Shown: piece by piece, positions 35,462 to 44,363 of the stretch
Layout: each line of letters begins with the position of its first letter
Position numbering within the stretch: position 1 is the stretch's first letter
Source: Gordonia sediminis
Lineage (GTDB): Bacteria > Actinomycetota > Actinomycetes > Mycobacteriales > Mycobacteriaceae
Direction: 5' to 3'
Length of the DNA: 64,000 nucleotides
NCBI GenBank assembly: GCA_004193205.1
Contig: RZUM01000005.1
Location: 124,001 to 188,000, forward strand
Translations under genes and position numbers: made by a program
Notes under the pieces: generated by a model
What the model saw: the letters and a program-made list of their open reading frames with translations, nothing else
Told to the model about the DNA's origin: nothing
Database searches by the model: none

Positions 35462-36691
35462 TCAGCCCTCCGGCGTGAACCGGATCGGCAGCCTTGCGCA
35501 ACCACGAACCGAGGTCGCGTGGAACACGGGTGGATCCGACTCGACGAGCGCGTAATCCGGGATGCGCCGGTGGATCTCCTCGAGCGCGATGGTGAGTTCG
35601 ATGCGGGCCAGGTGTGATCCCAAGCAGCGGTGGGCGCCACCGCCGAAGGAGAGATGCCGATTCGGTCGACGAGCGATGTCGACGTGTCGCGGGTCGTCGA
35701 ACTCGCTGTCGTCGCGATTGGCCGAGCAGAGCATCAAGATGAGCTGGTCACCCGCTGCGATGGACATCCCGCCGAGCTCGACGTCCCGGGTGGCCCGGCG
35801 CCCTGGGACAACGGCCGCCTCGACGCGGAGGATCTCTTCCACCGCATCGGGGATCATCCCGGGATCATCGACGATCTGTTGGCGCTGTTCGGGATTGTTC
35901 ACCAGATGCACGATCGCCCAGGCCAAGGATCCCTGCACGGTGTGTAGGCCGGCGATGAGCAGGAGAAAGAACATGCGGGTGAGTTCTTCGTCCGTGAGCA
36001 GTCGGAAGCCGTCGACGAGCTCGACCTCGGTGTGGATCAGTTGTGACGTGATGTCCGCTCCGGGATTGGCCCTACGCTCGTCGACCATCTTCTCGAAGTA
36101 GCCGAGCATCTGCACACCCGCGCCGGCGCGTGCCTCCAGCGATTCCTGTTCGGTGCCAACAGGTTTGCCGAACAGCACGACGTTGGTAGCCTCGCTGAAC
36201 AGCGGAGCGTCCTCGATCGGCCAGTCCATGAGTGCGAGGAAGATGCGCGCCGGGAGTTCGTGGGCGAAGGCCGAGATGTACTCGGCCTCACCGTCGCGAG
36301 CGAACTCATCGAGCAGTTCGTTCACGACGGTCCGAATGCTGTCGGACAACTTCTTCATCCGGGCGGGGCCGAAGATCGGTTGGAGTGCCTTGCGATATCC
36401 GGTGTGCTCCGGTGGGTCGAGTTCGACCGGTATGAACTTGCCGAACGCGTCGTTGGTCACCAGGTTGTTGGGGTAGCTGGAGAAGGTCTCGGTATCCCGG
36501 AGGATCTCCTGAATCTCCTGATAGCGAGTGACGATCCAATGACCGCCGTGTGCGGTCGAATAGACGACCGGCCCCTTGGCGGCGAGTTCGGCGGCTCGTT
36601 CCTGGAAGACATCGACAGGGTCGGCGAGCGCCGGATCGTAGATGTCGAAGTCGACGGTCACGTCCTGGCGTGTTTGTTGGGGAGCAGTCAC
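35462..36691 (-). CDS. Cytochrome P450
   Basis: 409 residues, a soluble bacterial P450. The haem-binding loop FGGGAHRCLGSHLAR supplies the Cys ligand; ExxR is in EEILRVEAAV; the I-helix reads LIAGLHTVQGS, where the usual acid before Thr is replaced by His. A loss of that residue can alter proton delivery in this superfamily. No ferredoxin is adjacent; the reductase-like proteins at 44 and 59 kb are possible donors. Upstream lie an 11-bp-arm dyad (36832-36861) and a broken TetR gene, suggesting that its own regulator has decayed. Confidence 0.92.
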   Translation of the reverse strand: MTAPQQTRQDVTVDFDIYDPALADPVDVFQERAAELAAKGPVVYSTAHGGHWIVTRYQEIQEILRDTETFSSYPNNLVTNDAFGKFIPVELDPPEHTGYRKALQPIFGPARMKKLSDSIRTVVNELLDEFARDGEAEYISAFAHELPARIFLALMDWPIEDAPLFSEATNVVLFGKPVGTEQESLEARAGAGVQMLGYFEKMVDERRANPGADITSQLIHTEVELVDGFRLLTDEELTRMFFLLLIAGLHTVQGSLAWAIVHLVNNPEQRQQIVDDPGMIPDAVEEILRVEAAVVPGRRATRDVELGGMSIAAGDQLILMLCSANRDDSEFDDPRHVDIARRPNRHLSFGGGAHRCLGSHLARIELTIALEEIHRRIPDYALVESDPPVFHATSVRGCARLPIRFTPEG

Positions 36692-36831
36692 TGGTGTGGT
36701 CAGTCCTTCCGTACGGAAATGGCTGGTGAGAGTGCCCGTTTCGGGCGTGGACCAGGCCTCGGGGTTCGGCTGCGAGCCGACTGAAAGTGACTGAACGTGA
36801 CGCGTCTGACTCTGACTGCGCCTATGTGATG

Positions 36832-36861
36832 TCGACCACCTTCTTTCCTAAAGGTAGTCGA
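36832..36861. promoter_or_regulatory. Dyad upstream of the P450 gene
   Basis: Arms TCGACCACCTT and AAGGTAGTCGA, 10 of 11 complementary, separated by eight bases, 141 bp before the P450 start. The segment at 36842-36866 also matches the 25-bp dyad of the catabolic island loosely (CCTAAAGG is shared with the site at 42300). Likely a TetR-type operator. Confidence 0.5.
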
Positions 36862-36999
36862 TTTGCGTGAAACGTCAAGTGTTATTTGTCAGCAGCTCGG
36901 AGATCGCCTGGCACAGATTTCGCTTCGGACCCGCATGCGCGGCCGAAGCAGCCTCGCGCATTACCCTGGAGTGGGAAAAACGAATGCAAGTAGGAAAGG

Positions 37000-37199
37000 T
37001 GACACAACGGCGCGACCGTCCAAGCCGTAGATAAGTCGAGACGCTCTATCACCACTTCTCGGACAGGAACGAGATCCTGACCGAGGTTGCGCGCTACATC
37101 GCCGGTACCTCGGTGCACGTCAGAATCCTCGACGGTATGGAAACGCTATCCATCGGGACGGTGCTCATAGAGGGCCGGTACTTGCCCTCTGCTCCCTGA
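37000..37199 (+). pseudogene. Remnant of a TetR family regulator
   Basis: In the 745-bp gap between the P450 and aldehyde dehydrogenase genes, the + strand from about 37035 reads VETLYHHFSDRNEILTEVAR, the end of a TetR helix-turn-helix plus the next helix, then runs to a stop at 37197. Just upstream, a different frame reads TVQAVDKS and another SRKGDTT, matching earlier parts of the same domain. Frameshift and internal loss are both implied, and the effector domain is missing. It points away from the P450 gene, the expected place for its regulator. The rest of the gap shows nothing beyond the dyad and the terminator listed. Confidence 0.65.
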
Positions 37200-37355
37200 T
37201 AACCCGCCAGGCGCCAGCCGAGCGAGCGTCACGAGGGGCCGCCCAACGCGTCAACCCTCCACTGGCGCTCCAGGTCTTCTCAGGGGACCAGTTTCAAACA
37301 CGCTAAAAGGTTTATGAGGCAAGAACTCTGGGTTTCGCGGTGATATCGACCGGAC

Positions 37356-37418
37356 ACGGACGCGGCGTGCGAACCCCTTTCGACAATCAATGTCTCGAGG
37401 TTCGCACGCCGCGTCCGT
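37356..37418 (-). terminator. Hairpin terminator after the aldehyde dehydrogenase
   Basis: Perfect 20-bp inverted repeat (first arm 37356-37375 beginning ACGGACGCGG, second arm 37399-37418) with a 23-base loop, starting 18 bp beyond the stop of the leftward aldehyde dehydrogenase gene. Confidence 0.75.
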
Positions 37419-37436
37419 CTGGTGTCGCGCCGCGGC

Positions 37437-38927
37437 CTACTGGGCGGGTGCCGGGAAATGCACGGTCTTGGTCTCGAAGAACTCCTCGAGACCCTCGGCT
37501 CCGCCTTCACGTCCGACACCGGACTGCTTGTACCCACCGAACGGCAGGGTGAAGTCGATGACCGAGGCATTCACATTCACCGTGCCGGTCCGAATCCGCT
37601 TGGCGATCTCGAAACCATGCTCGGGGTCGGCGGTGAACACCGCACCGGACAGACCGTAGATCGAGTCGTTGGCAATCGCCACGGCGTCGTCTTCATCCTC
37701 GTAGGTGATGATCGAGATCACCGGCCCGAACACCTCCTCCTGAGCGATCCGCATGTCATTGCGCACATTGTCGACGAGGGTCGGCTCGATGAAAAAGCCC
37801 TGATCACAGCCCCGGCCACCACCATGGACGACCGTCGCACCCTCGGCGATCGCCGCCTCGATGTAGCCCTCCACCCGGTCACGCTGACGGGCCGAGGTCA
37901 ACGGCCCGAGGAAGTTGGTCTCCTCCCACGGGTTACCCATCGGAATCATCCCGAGCGCCGCCTTGTACGCGGCGACCACCTCATCATGACGCTTCTTCGA
38001 CACCAGCACCCGGGTCAACGCGATGCAGGCCTGACCGGACTGCATGCACCCACCCATCGGCAGGTTCGCCATCACCGTGGTGATGTCGGCGTCGTCGAGG
38101 ATGATCGCCGCCGACTTGCCGCCCAACTCCAGCGACACCTTCGCCACCCGATCAGCGGCGAGCGCCATGATGCGACGACCGGTGACGGTGCTACCGGTGA
38201 AGGTGATGTGGTCGACGGCCGGGTTGGTGACCAACGATTCCGAGGCCTCCCGGTCGGCCGCCACCACGCTGACAACACCTTCGGGAAGGGCGCCTTCGGC
38301 GACCAACTCACCGATGACATCGGCGAACACCGACGGCGACAGCGGCGCCTCCGGCGACGTCTTGAGCACCACCGAACACCCCGCCGCCAGCGCCGGAATC
38401 ACCTTGAACGCGATCGTGCCGATCGGCCCGTTCCACGGAATGATCACCGCGACCACACCGTTGGGTTCCTTCACAATCCGCGACACCCCACCATCCGCGC
38501 GTGGCCGCTCCTCGACAACCTCCACCGCACGCGCTTGGGCGGCAACCGCACGGAACAGACCGATCGTCATCTGCTGAGTCATCGCACTCACCGGCAGCGG
38601 CACACCCACCTCGAGGATGCCCAACGTGGTCAACTCGTCCAGACGCGTCTCCAACTTGTCCGCGAGACGATCGATCACATCGGCACGCTCGGCGATCGGC
38701 GTCCCCGACCACACACCGGCATCAAACGACGTTCGCGCCGCCCGCACCGCACGCGCCATGTCCTCAACCGTCGCCGCGCGCACCCGCGCCGCGGTCTGCT
38801 CCGACCACGAATCGACGACCTCGATCCACTCATCACCAGTCGAATCCACCCACGCGCCACCGATGAATACCTGATCACGGTCACCGACCGTCGCCCGACG
38901 GTCGACTGATGCTTCTGCTGTTGTCAT
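37437..38927 (-). CDS. Aldehyde dehydrogenase
   Basis: 496 residues, complete. NAD(P)-dependent oxidation of an aldehyde to the acid. Visible features are VIIPWNGPI, KTSPEAPLSPSVF, FTGSTVTGRRIM in the cofactor domain, the general-base Glu in LELGGKSAA, and the nucleophile Cys in SGQACIALTR; EEVFGPVISI and the C-terminal GGYKQSGVGREGG complete the family pattern. It lies 54 bp downstream of the MFS gene on the same strand, probably in a TauD-MFS-aldehyde dehydrogenase operon. Substrate unknown. Confidence 0.94.
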   Translation of the reverse strand: MTTAEASVDRRATVGDRDQVFIGGAWVDSTGDEWIEVVDSWSEQTAARVRAATVEDMARAVRAARTSFDAGVWSGTPIAERADVIDRLADKLETRLDELTTLGILEVGVPLPVSAMTQQMTIGLFRAVAAQARAVEVVEERPRADGGVSRIVKEPNGVVAVIIPWNGPIGTIAFKVIPALAAGCSVVLKTSPEAPLSPSVFADVIGELVAEGALPEGVVSVVAADREASESLVTNPAVDHITFTGSTVTGRRIMALAADRVAKVSLELGGKSAAIILDDADITTVMANLPMGGCMQSGQACIALTRVLVSKKRHDEVVAAYKAALGMIPMGNPWEETNFLGPLTSARQRDRVEGYIEAAIAEGATVVHGGGRGCDQGFFIEPTLVDNVRNDMRIAQEEVFGPVISIITYEDEDDAVAIANDSIYGLSGAVFTADPEHGFEIAKRIRTGTVNVNASVIDFTLPFGGYKQSGVGREGGAEGLEEFFETKTVHFPAPAQ

Positions 38928-38981
38928 GCTTGGAAACCTCTCCTGGCAGTTCTGGAATCTGGATCAACGAGTCGGGTGAGC

Positions 38982-40595
38982 TCAGGACAGATCGCGGAGT
39001 TCGCTATCGGCTCCGACGACGACCTTTGCTCCCCCGCGTTCGCTCCTGGTGAGCGCATGACCGTCGACACCGCCGAGAGCTGTTCCCTCTTCGAGAGCGA
39101 CGACCTCCGGCCGGTTGGAGACGGTCCCGCCGCTGGCCGGCGAACGTCCGTGCTTCATCCGCAGCACCCCGATCACACCGAGCAGTGTTGCCACCGCGAG
39201 GGTCACATAGATCACCTGGAATCCGTGCATGTCGAACAACATCATCCCGGTGGCGGGGTTCCGGCCCTGCAGGGAGTGGGTGATGATCAAGCCGAACACG
39301 GCGAGCGCGACCGCCCCGGTGAGCTGCTCGGCCTGGAACTTCATCGACGACCCAATACCCTGCGACGTAGCGGGAACCGCCTCGATGAGGAGGTTTCCGG
39401 AGGATGCGTAATAGCATCCCTGACCGACGCCGAAGAACGCGCCGACGACCAACACCAATGGGATCGTGTGGACCGCTCCGGTAGCCAGCATCGCGCAGGA
39501 GATCATCCAGCACGCTCCGCCGACGGCCAGCACGTTGCGTGGTCCCCATCGTCTGCTGCACCAACCGCCGACGAGGCCGGCCGCCGCACCCATCACCCCG
39601 AACGGGACCCCGAGATAGATGGCGTACTCGGTGGCCGACAGAGCCATCCCCGGCGGGGTGGAGCCGGGCGCCGATCCTGCCCGGAGCATCTGTGGCAGAA
39701 CGCCATTGCTGCTCGCGACGGCGCCGCCCAGCAGCGCGCACGCGGCCAGCGTCGTCCAGACCGGTGGATACTTGAGCAGTGCAAAGGAGATGAGGGGGTT
39801 CGATGCACGACGTTCGACGAGGTAGAACACGATCAGCAGAATCACTCCGGCGATTGCGGCCTCGATACGATGACCCTTGAAAGTAGCCGCGTACATGAGC
39901 ATTCCGACGCCCAGACCGAGCAGCGCGGCACCCATGAAGTCCACCTTGTGGTGAGCTCGTACATCGGTTTCGGGCACGAACACCGCGACAAGCAGCGCTG
40001 TCACTACGACGTAGACGGCCAGGAACCAGAAGGTCGACCGCCATCCGTGGTTGTCGATCAGCCAGCCACCCAGCAGCGGACCGAGCAAGCCGGAAACACC
40101 GAAACCGACGCCGATTCCTCCGACTCCGAGCGGTACGTACCTGGCCGGCAACAGATCCCGAACGAGTCCGTAGGTGATCACCGACCCGATCATGCCCAGG
40201 CCTTGAATGCCACGACCCAGCAACAGCAGCTCGTAAGTGGGCGCCCAGACGCAGATGAGCGCGCCGACGGCGACCGCACCGGAGGCCACGAGCAGGATCT
40301 TCTTCTTGCCGTACCGATCTGCGATGCGCGCGAGGACGGGGACCATCACAGCGCCGACCAGGAGCCCGAGCCCGAAGACGATGCTGACGCTCGTGACGCC
40401 GAAGTGCGCGGAGATGTTCGGCAATGCCGGTGCGATCAGATTGAATTCGAACGCGAAGACCTCCGACAACAGGACAAGGAGAACGACGATGACGATCGAC
40501 CGTCGCTTCGAGGGCTCCTCACCCTTCCTCTCGCTGACGGCGGGCGCGTCCACTTCTTCTTTGCGGCGTTCATCATGGTGAGAGTTCATGGTCAT
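38982..40595 (-). CDS. MFS transporter (multidrug/DHA2-like)
   Basis: 537 residues with a charged N-terminus of about 35 and 13-14 hydrophobic segments. ARIADRYGKKKILL is loop 2-3, and LLGRGIQGLGMIGSVITYGLVRDLLP is the motif C-like helix. The C-terminal 50 residues are soluble. Exporter-type families share these features, but a pathway substrate importer is also possible in this setting. The ATG at 40595 overlaps the TauD stop by four bases; an in-frame ATG at 40589 is the alternative. Confidence 0.87.
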   Translation of the reverse strand: MTMNSHHDERRKEEVDAPAVSERKGEEPSKRRSIVIVVLLVLLSEVFAFEFNLIAPALPNISAHFGVTSVSIVFGLGLLVGAVMVPVLARIADRYGKKKILLVASGAVAVGALICVWAPTYELLLLGRGIQGLGMIGSVITYGLVRDLLPARYVPLGVGGIGVGFGVSGLLGPLLGGWLIDNHGWRSTFWFLAVYVVVTALLVAVFVPETDVRAHHKVDFMGAALLGLGVGMLMYAATFKGHRIEAAIAGVILLIVFYLVERRASNPLISFALLKYPPVWTTLAACALLGGAVASSNGVLPQMLRAGSAPGSTPPGMALSATEYAIYLGVPFGVMGAAAGLVGGWCSRRWGPRNVLAVGGACWMISCAMLATGAVHTIPLVLVVGAFFGVGQGCYYASSGNLLIEAVPATSQGIGSSMKFQAEQLTGAVALAVFGLIITHSLQGRNPATGMMLFDMHGFQVIYVTLAVATLLGVIGVLRMKHGRSPASGGTVSNRPEVVALEEGTALGGVDGHALTRSERGGAKVVVGADSELRDLS

Positions 40596-41539
40596 TCCAC
40601 TTCTGCCAGCGGGCGCTCGCCGACAACCGAGATCCGGTCCATCACACGGGGAGCCGGGTAGTAGTCGCTGGTCGCATAATGCTGGCACGTCCGGTTGTCC
40701 CAGATCGCAACGGTGTTGGGCCGCCACTTGAGACGCACCTGAAACTCCGGCCGCTGGATGTGGCGGTAGAGGCCGTCGAGGATCTCCTGGGACTCTGCCT
40801 CGGACACGCCGAGGATCTTGTCGGTGAAGAGTCTGTTGACGAACAGCACCCGCCGGCCGGTTTCCGGAATGATCCGGACCACCGGATGGATGAACGGCGG
40901 AAAGTCCTCGCGCATGAGTTCTTTGATGTCGTCCTTCATGTACGAGCCGAACGTGTTGATCCAGTCGTGCTGAGCCGAGAGCCCGTCGATACGTGCTTTG
41001 AACTCGTCCGAGAGCACGTCGTACGCTGCGCCGGTATCGGCCCACAGCGTGTCACCACCGACCGGCGGGACCTCGACAGCACGCAAAATGGCTGCCTTCG
41101 AAGGTGTTTCGAGGAAAGTGACATCGTTGTGCCAATTGTTCTCGAATGCCGCCGAGCCGGCGCCGCGGGCGAGGGTCGCGACATCGGGTGCGGTCTGGCC
41201 GGGTTGGGCGTAGCGCCAGAACGGGTGCTGTTCGATCTCGCCGAGCGATGTGGCGAATGCTCGTTGCTGTTCACGATCGATGTCCTGATCGCGGAAGAAC
41301 AGCACCTTCCATTCGAGCAGCGCCCGGCGGAGCTCGGCAACGGTCTCGTCGTCGAGGTCGCCGCCGAGCGTCACGCCGGAGATCTCGGCACCGATGACAC
41401 GGGTCACCGGAGTTACCTCGAATGCGGTGTAGGGTCGGGTGTCGAAACCTTCACCAGTCCGCTCGGCGATTATCGGACCAAGGCCGACTGCGGCCATCGG
41501 ATCGGTTGTCATCGGATGCTGACGAAGCATTGTGGTCAT
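40592..41539 (-). CDS. TauD/TfdA family Fe(II)/2-oxoglutarate dioxygenase
   Basis: 315 residues. The HxD pair of the iron site is in NNWHNDVTF, the distal His in NRTCQHYATSDY, and the 2-oxoglutarate Arg in the PRVMDRISV tail. VIGAEISGVTLGGDLDDET is the typical N-terminal strand pair. Family members oxidise taurine, alkyl sulfates, phenoxyacids or related acids next to a leaving group. A rhodanese lies 2 kb away, but no sulfonate transporter is present. First gene of a TauD-MFS-aldehyde dehydrogenase run; the ATG follows GGAGAA. Confidence 0.9.
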   Translation of the reverse strand: MTTMLRQHPMTTDPMAAVGLGPIIAERTGEGFDTRPYTAFEVTPVTRVIGAEISGVTLGGDLDDETVAELRRALLEWKVLFFRDQDIDREQQRAFATSLGEIEQHPFWRYAQPGQTAPDVATLARGAGSAAFENNWHNDVTFLETPSKAAILRAVEVPPVGGDTLWADTGAAYDVLSDEFKARIDGLSAQHDWINTFGSYMKDDIKELMREDFPPFIHPVVRIIPETGRRVLFVNRLFTDKILGVSEAESQEILDGLYRHIQRPEFQVRLKWRPNTVAIWDNRTCQHYATSDYYPAPRVMDRISVVGERPLAEVE

Positions 41540-41659
41540 CGTTCATTTCTCCATATCTTCAGGGCAGGACGAGTACACGAACATGCCGGACCAGCCGGCA
41601 GCCGTGACGAATGGGAAATCGGTAGGCTGGACGCCTCACCGACGAATTCGGTTCTGTGA

Positions 41660-42295
41660 CTATTCCTCTGGCGAGGCTGAGAATGGCCGTGGGATGCGAC
41701 CGGTATGCGGCGCATCGAGTAATCCGACGCAGGAGTCGACGATGTCAGCGATGAGTTCTGGCAGATCGGCCGGCGAGGGCAGGTCCCCTTCGAGCTGCGC
41801 GAGCGCCGCGGCAACCAGGTAGGTCATATTCGTGACACGTTGCAGTGCAATCGTTTTCGGAAGCCGACTGCGTTCGACAAGCTTCGCCATCACCTCGCGC
41901 ACGCTGGCCGCTTCGGGATGGTCGTAGATCGTCTGCACCAAGGTGGGCTCGGTCATGCACTGCACCAAGAACCGCGCATAGGTGCTCCGTGGCCGACACA
42001 GGACAACCTGTGCGAGCGGGACAATCACCGCCTCCACCAGGGTCCGGATGTCCGCGTGCCCAATGTCGTTGTCGGCGAGGAATTGGCGGCGAGCCTCGTT
42101 GACCGGCTTCATTCGCGCCTCGACGACGGCCGCGACGATGCCCTCGCGGGAACCAAAGTGATACTGGGCCGCCGACTTGTTCGACTGACCCGAGCGGGCG
42201 TGCACCTCGCGCATGGTCATCGCGGAGAAGCCACGTTCCGCGACGATCTCCTCCGCCGCGTTGATCATCCTCATCCGGGATGTGAGCTGCGCCAT
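41660..42295 (-). CDS. TetR family regulator, candidate controller of the catabolic island
   Basis: 211 residues from the ATG at 42295. The N-terminal HTH (about 8-55) reads ERGFSAMTMREVHARSGQSN then KSAAQYHFGSREGIVAAVVEARM; the remainder is the helical effector domain. No ribosome site precedes the ATG, but TAGGCT lies exactly seven bases upstream, implying a leaderless transcript. The 25-bp dyad at 42300-42324 covers that -10 box, so autorepression is likely, and related dyads front the operons at 45, 52, 54, 57 and 59 kb. Divergent from the mycofactocin-type SDR gene. Confidence 0.9.
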   Translation of the reverse strand: MAQLTSRMRMINAAEEIVAERGFSAMTMREVHARSGQSNKSAAQYHFGSREGIVAAVVEARMKPVNEARRQFLADNDIGHADIRTLVEAVIVPLAQVVLCRPRSTYARFLVQCMTEPTLVQTIYDHPEAASVREVMAKLVERSRLPKTIALQRVTNMTYLVAAALAQLEGDLPSPADLPELIADIVDSCVGLLDAPHTGRIPRPFSASPEE

Positions 42296-42299
42296 ATCC

Positions 42300-42324
42300 A
42301 AAGCCTAAAGGCATTAGACTTAAA
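42300..42324. promoter_or_regulatory. Catabolic-island dyad A (over the leaderless TetR promoter)
   Basis: AAAAGCCT-N9-AGACTTAA, spacer AAAGGCATT. It overlaps the -10 hexamer TAGGCT (complement of 42303-42308) of the TetR gene and lies 145 bp upstream of the divergent SDR. One of six related sites with 8-bp arms and a 9-bp spacer. Confidence 0.65.
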
Positions 42325-42468
42325 TTGTCAACAGGCCGGCCTCGCTCAGGTAATCCGGCCAGCATTCGTGCCGCGATCCAATCCTATAGCCGGTAGGCAG
42401 ATCCCATGGACTAATTAACCGAATGCATGTAGATTTTGGGGGTATCGACCAATCGAAAGGGCAACACC

Positions 42469-43305
42469 ATGGCAGGACGTCTCGAGGGCAAAGTCGCCTT
42501 CATCACCGGAGCAGCACGCGGACAGGGCCGTTCACACGCGATCCGTTTCGCCGAAGAGGGTGCCGACATCATCGGTGTCGACATCTGCTCGGACATCGAC
42601 CACACCGGCTATCCGCTGGCCACCCGCGAGGATCTCGACGAGACGGTCGCGCTTGTGGAAAAGCTCGACCGTCGGATGATCGCGGGTGTGGGCGACGTGC
42701 GTGACCGCGACTCCCTGGCCGCGGTGCTCGACAACGGCATGGCAGAACTGGGCCGCCTGGACATCGTGCTCGCCAACGCGGGCATCATGCCGACCTATGG
42801 TGAGCACGCCGATGAAGTCCGTGCTTGGCAGGACAGCGTCGATGTGCTGCTGACCGGTGTCATGCACACGATCGAACTCACCTACCCGCGCCTTCTCGAG
42901 CAAGGCGAGGGCGGATCCATCGTCATCACCAGCTCGATGGCCGCAGCCCAGCCGATGGCCCGCACACTCGACGGCAAGACCCTGGGCCTGTTCGGTTACT
43001 CGGCCGCCAAGGCCGCCGTCATCAACTTGATGCGGAATTACGCGAGCATCCTCGCGCCGTACAACATTCGGGTCAATGCGATCCAGCCCACCGGCGTCAA
43101 CACGCCGATGATCCAGAATCAGATGATCGAGGAGCGTTTCGCAACCGCCGACGAGCAGGACGTGCTTGCCCTGGTGAACGCGCTGAGCATCGACGCGGTT
43201 GAGCCGGTCGACATCTCCAATGCGATGTTGTGGCTGTGCTCCGACGAGGGGCGTTACATGACCGGTAGCGCCATCCGCGTGGATGCAGGCGCAAACCTGC
43301 GCTGA
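42469..43305 (+). CDS. Mycofactocin-type SDR oxidoreductase
   Basis: 278 residues. The cofactor motif reads TGAARGQGRSHAIRFAEEGA followed by IIGVDIC, the pattern of the mycofactocin-coupled SDR family (carveol-dehydrogenase-like), which keeps its NAD bound and passes electrons to the mycofactocin cofactor. The active site has ITSSMAA and YSAAK. Likely oxidises a secondary alcohol of the pathway. ATG at 42469 with AAAGG upstream. Ends in a strong hairpin. Carvone or limonene metabolism is a possibility only. Confidence 0.88.
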   Translation: MAGRLEGKVAFITGAARGQGRSHAIRFAEEGADIIGVDICSDIDHTGYPLATREDLDETVALVEKLDRRMIAGVGDVRDRDSLAAVLDNGMAELGRLDIVLANAGIMPTYGEHADEVRAWQDSVDVLLTGVMHTIELTYPRLLEQGEGGSIVITSSMAAAQPMARTLDGKTLGLFGYSAAKAAVINLMRNYASILAPYNIRVNAIQPTGVNTPMIQNQMIEERFATADEQDVLALVNALSIDAVEPVDISNAMLWLCSDEGRYMTGSAIRVDAGANLR

Positions 43306-43311
43306 GCCGAA

Positions 43312-43352
43312 GACTGTGCGCCTGCCGGTTCCTGACCGGCAGGCGCACAGTC
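43312..43352. terminator. Bidirectional hairpin terminator
   Basis: Perfect 18-bp stem (GACTGTGCGCCTGCCGGT at 43312-43329 and its complement at 43335-43352) with a five-base loop, between the convergent SDR and rhodanese genes. Confidence 0.85.
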
Positions 43353-43444
43353 GTTCCGCGAGGATTCCTCAGAACACGGAGTATCCGCCGGCGACGGCGA
43401 TCGTGTCACGGGTGTGGCAGGTGCCTTGCCGACGGTGCGGACGA

Positions 43445-44308
43445 TCAGCCGACTTCGAGCGGCAGATCGACGTCGGGACCCCACTCATACATCGATGCGT
43501 CATAGACCGCGACGTCGTCGCGACCGAGTAGGAACAGGTCGAACGCGAGCAGACTCGCGGCGAGCCCACCACCGCAGTACGTGACGATCTTCCTGTCTGC
43601 GTCGAGTGTCCCGGCCTTCTCGAAGGCTTCGCGGACGTCATTGATGACGCGCAGTCGACCATCCTCGGCGATCAAGTCCGGATACGGCACATTGACACTG
43701 CCTGGAATGCGCCCGGGGCGGCCGTAACTGTCGTTCTCGCCACGGAACGTCGCAGGATCGAGAGAGTTCACCAGCAGGGTCGACTCGTCGCCGATCGCCG
43801 CCAGCACCGACTCTTTGTCCGCGTACAGTTCTGGGCGGCGACGCGCCACGAACTTCGTCGCCGGATAGCTCTCGACGCCCGCTCTCGTCGGCAGCCCCGC
43901 CGCCTGCCAGGCCGGGAGGCCGCCGTCAAGGATGGACACGTTGTCGAAACCTTCGAGACGAAGGTTCCACCACAGTCGCGCGGACCATATGTTTCCGCCC
44001 TGGTCGTAAATGACGACATGGGAATCGGGGCCGACCCCTAATGCGCCCAAGCGGTCTGCGAACGTCGTGCTGTCCAGCGCCATGAACGGGACCGCGGCAT
44101 CGCTGTCGGCCAGATCTGCGACCAGGTCGGCATGCACCGCACCCGGAATATGTGCACGCGCATACAGTTTCGGCCCAAAGGAGAGGTTGAACTGGCCCAG
44201 GCCTTCCTGTCTGCCGGTCTCGGCGGCGACGTCGACAATTCGGATGTTCTCGTCATCGCGATGATCGGACAGCCACGCCGGGTCGACCAGGAAAGGATGT
44301 GTGGTCAT
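43445..44308 (-). CDS. Two-domain rhodanese (sulfurtransferase)
   Basis: 287 residues with two rhodanese domains (about 1-135 and 150-285). The N-terminal one lacks the catalytic loop; the second has the active Cys in TYCGGGLAAS. Both carry the HIPGAVHADL/RIPGSVNVPY-type signature. The family moves sulfane sulfur from thiosulfate or 3-mercaptopyruvate to cyanide or thiols; the CGGG loop fits neither classic motif exactly. It lies 55 bp downstream of the reductase gene on the same strand, so a link to the pathway, such as Fe-S repair or a sulfur-containing substrate, is possible. Confidence 0.88.
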   Translation of the reverse strand: MTTHPFLVDPAWLSDHRDDENIRIVDVAAETGRQEGLGQFNLSFGPKLYARAHIPGAVHADLVADLADSDAAVPFMALDSTTFADRLGALGVGPDSHVVIYDQGGNIWSARLWWNLRLEGFDNVSILDGGLPAWQAAGLPTRAGVESYPATKFVARRRPELYADKESVLAAIGDESTLLVNSLDPATFRGENDSYGRPGRIPGSVNVPYPDLIAEDGRLRVINDVREAFEKAGTLDADRKIVTYCGGGLAASLLAFDLFLLGRDDVAVYDASMYEWGPDVDLPLEVG

Positions 44309-44363
44309 GCGCTCAATTCTTCTCGGGAAACGGTGCTTTCGGCGATCTCAAGGTTCGGTGATA

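Noticed and set aside
36882-37118. Minus-strand open frame of 78 codons in the P450/aldehyde dehydrogenase gap
   Set aside because: No domain and no ribosome site; it overlaps the remnant TetR coding sequence read on the other strand.
42469-43305. Naming the SDR carveol dehydrogenase and the island a limonene pathway
   Set aside because: The SDR subgroup is only broadly similar; no limonene epoxide hydrolase or monooxygenase is recognisable.
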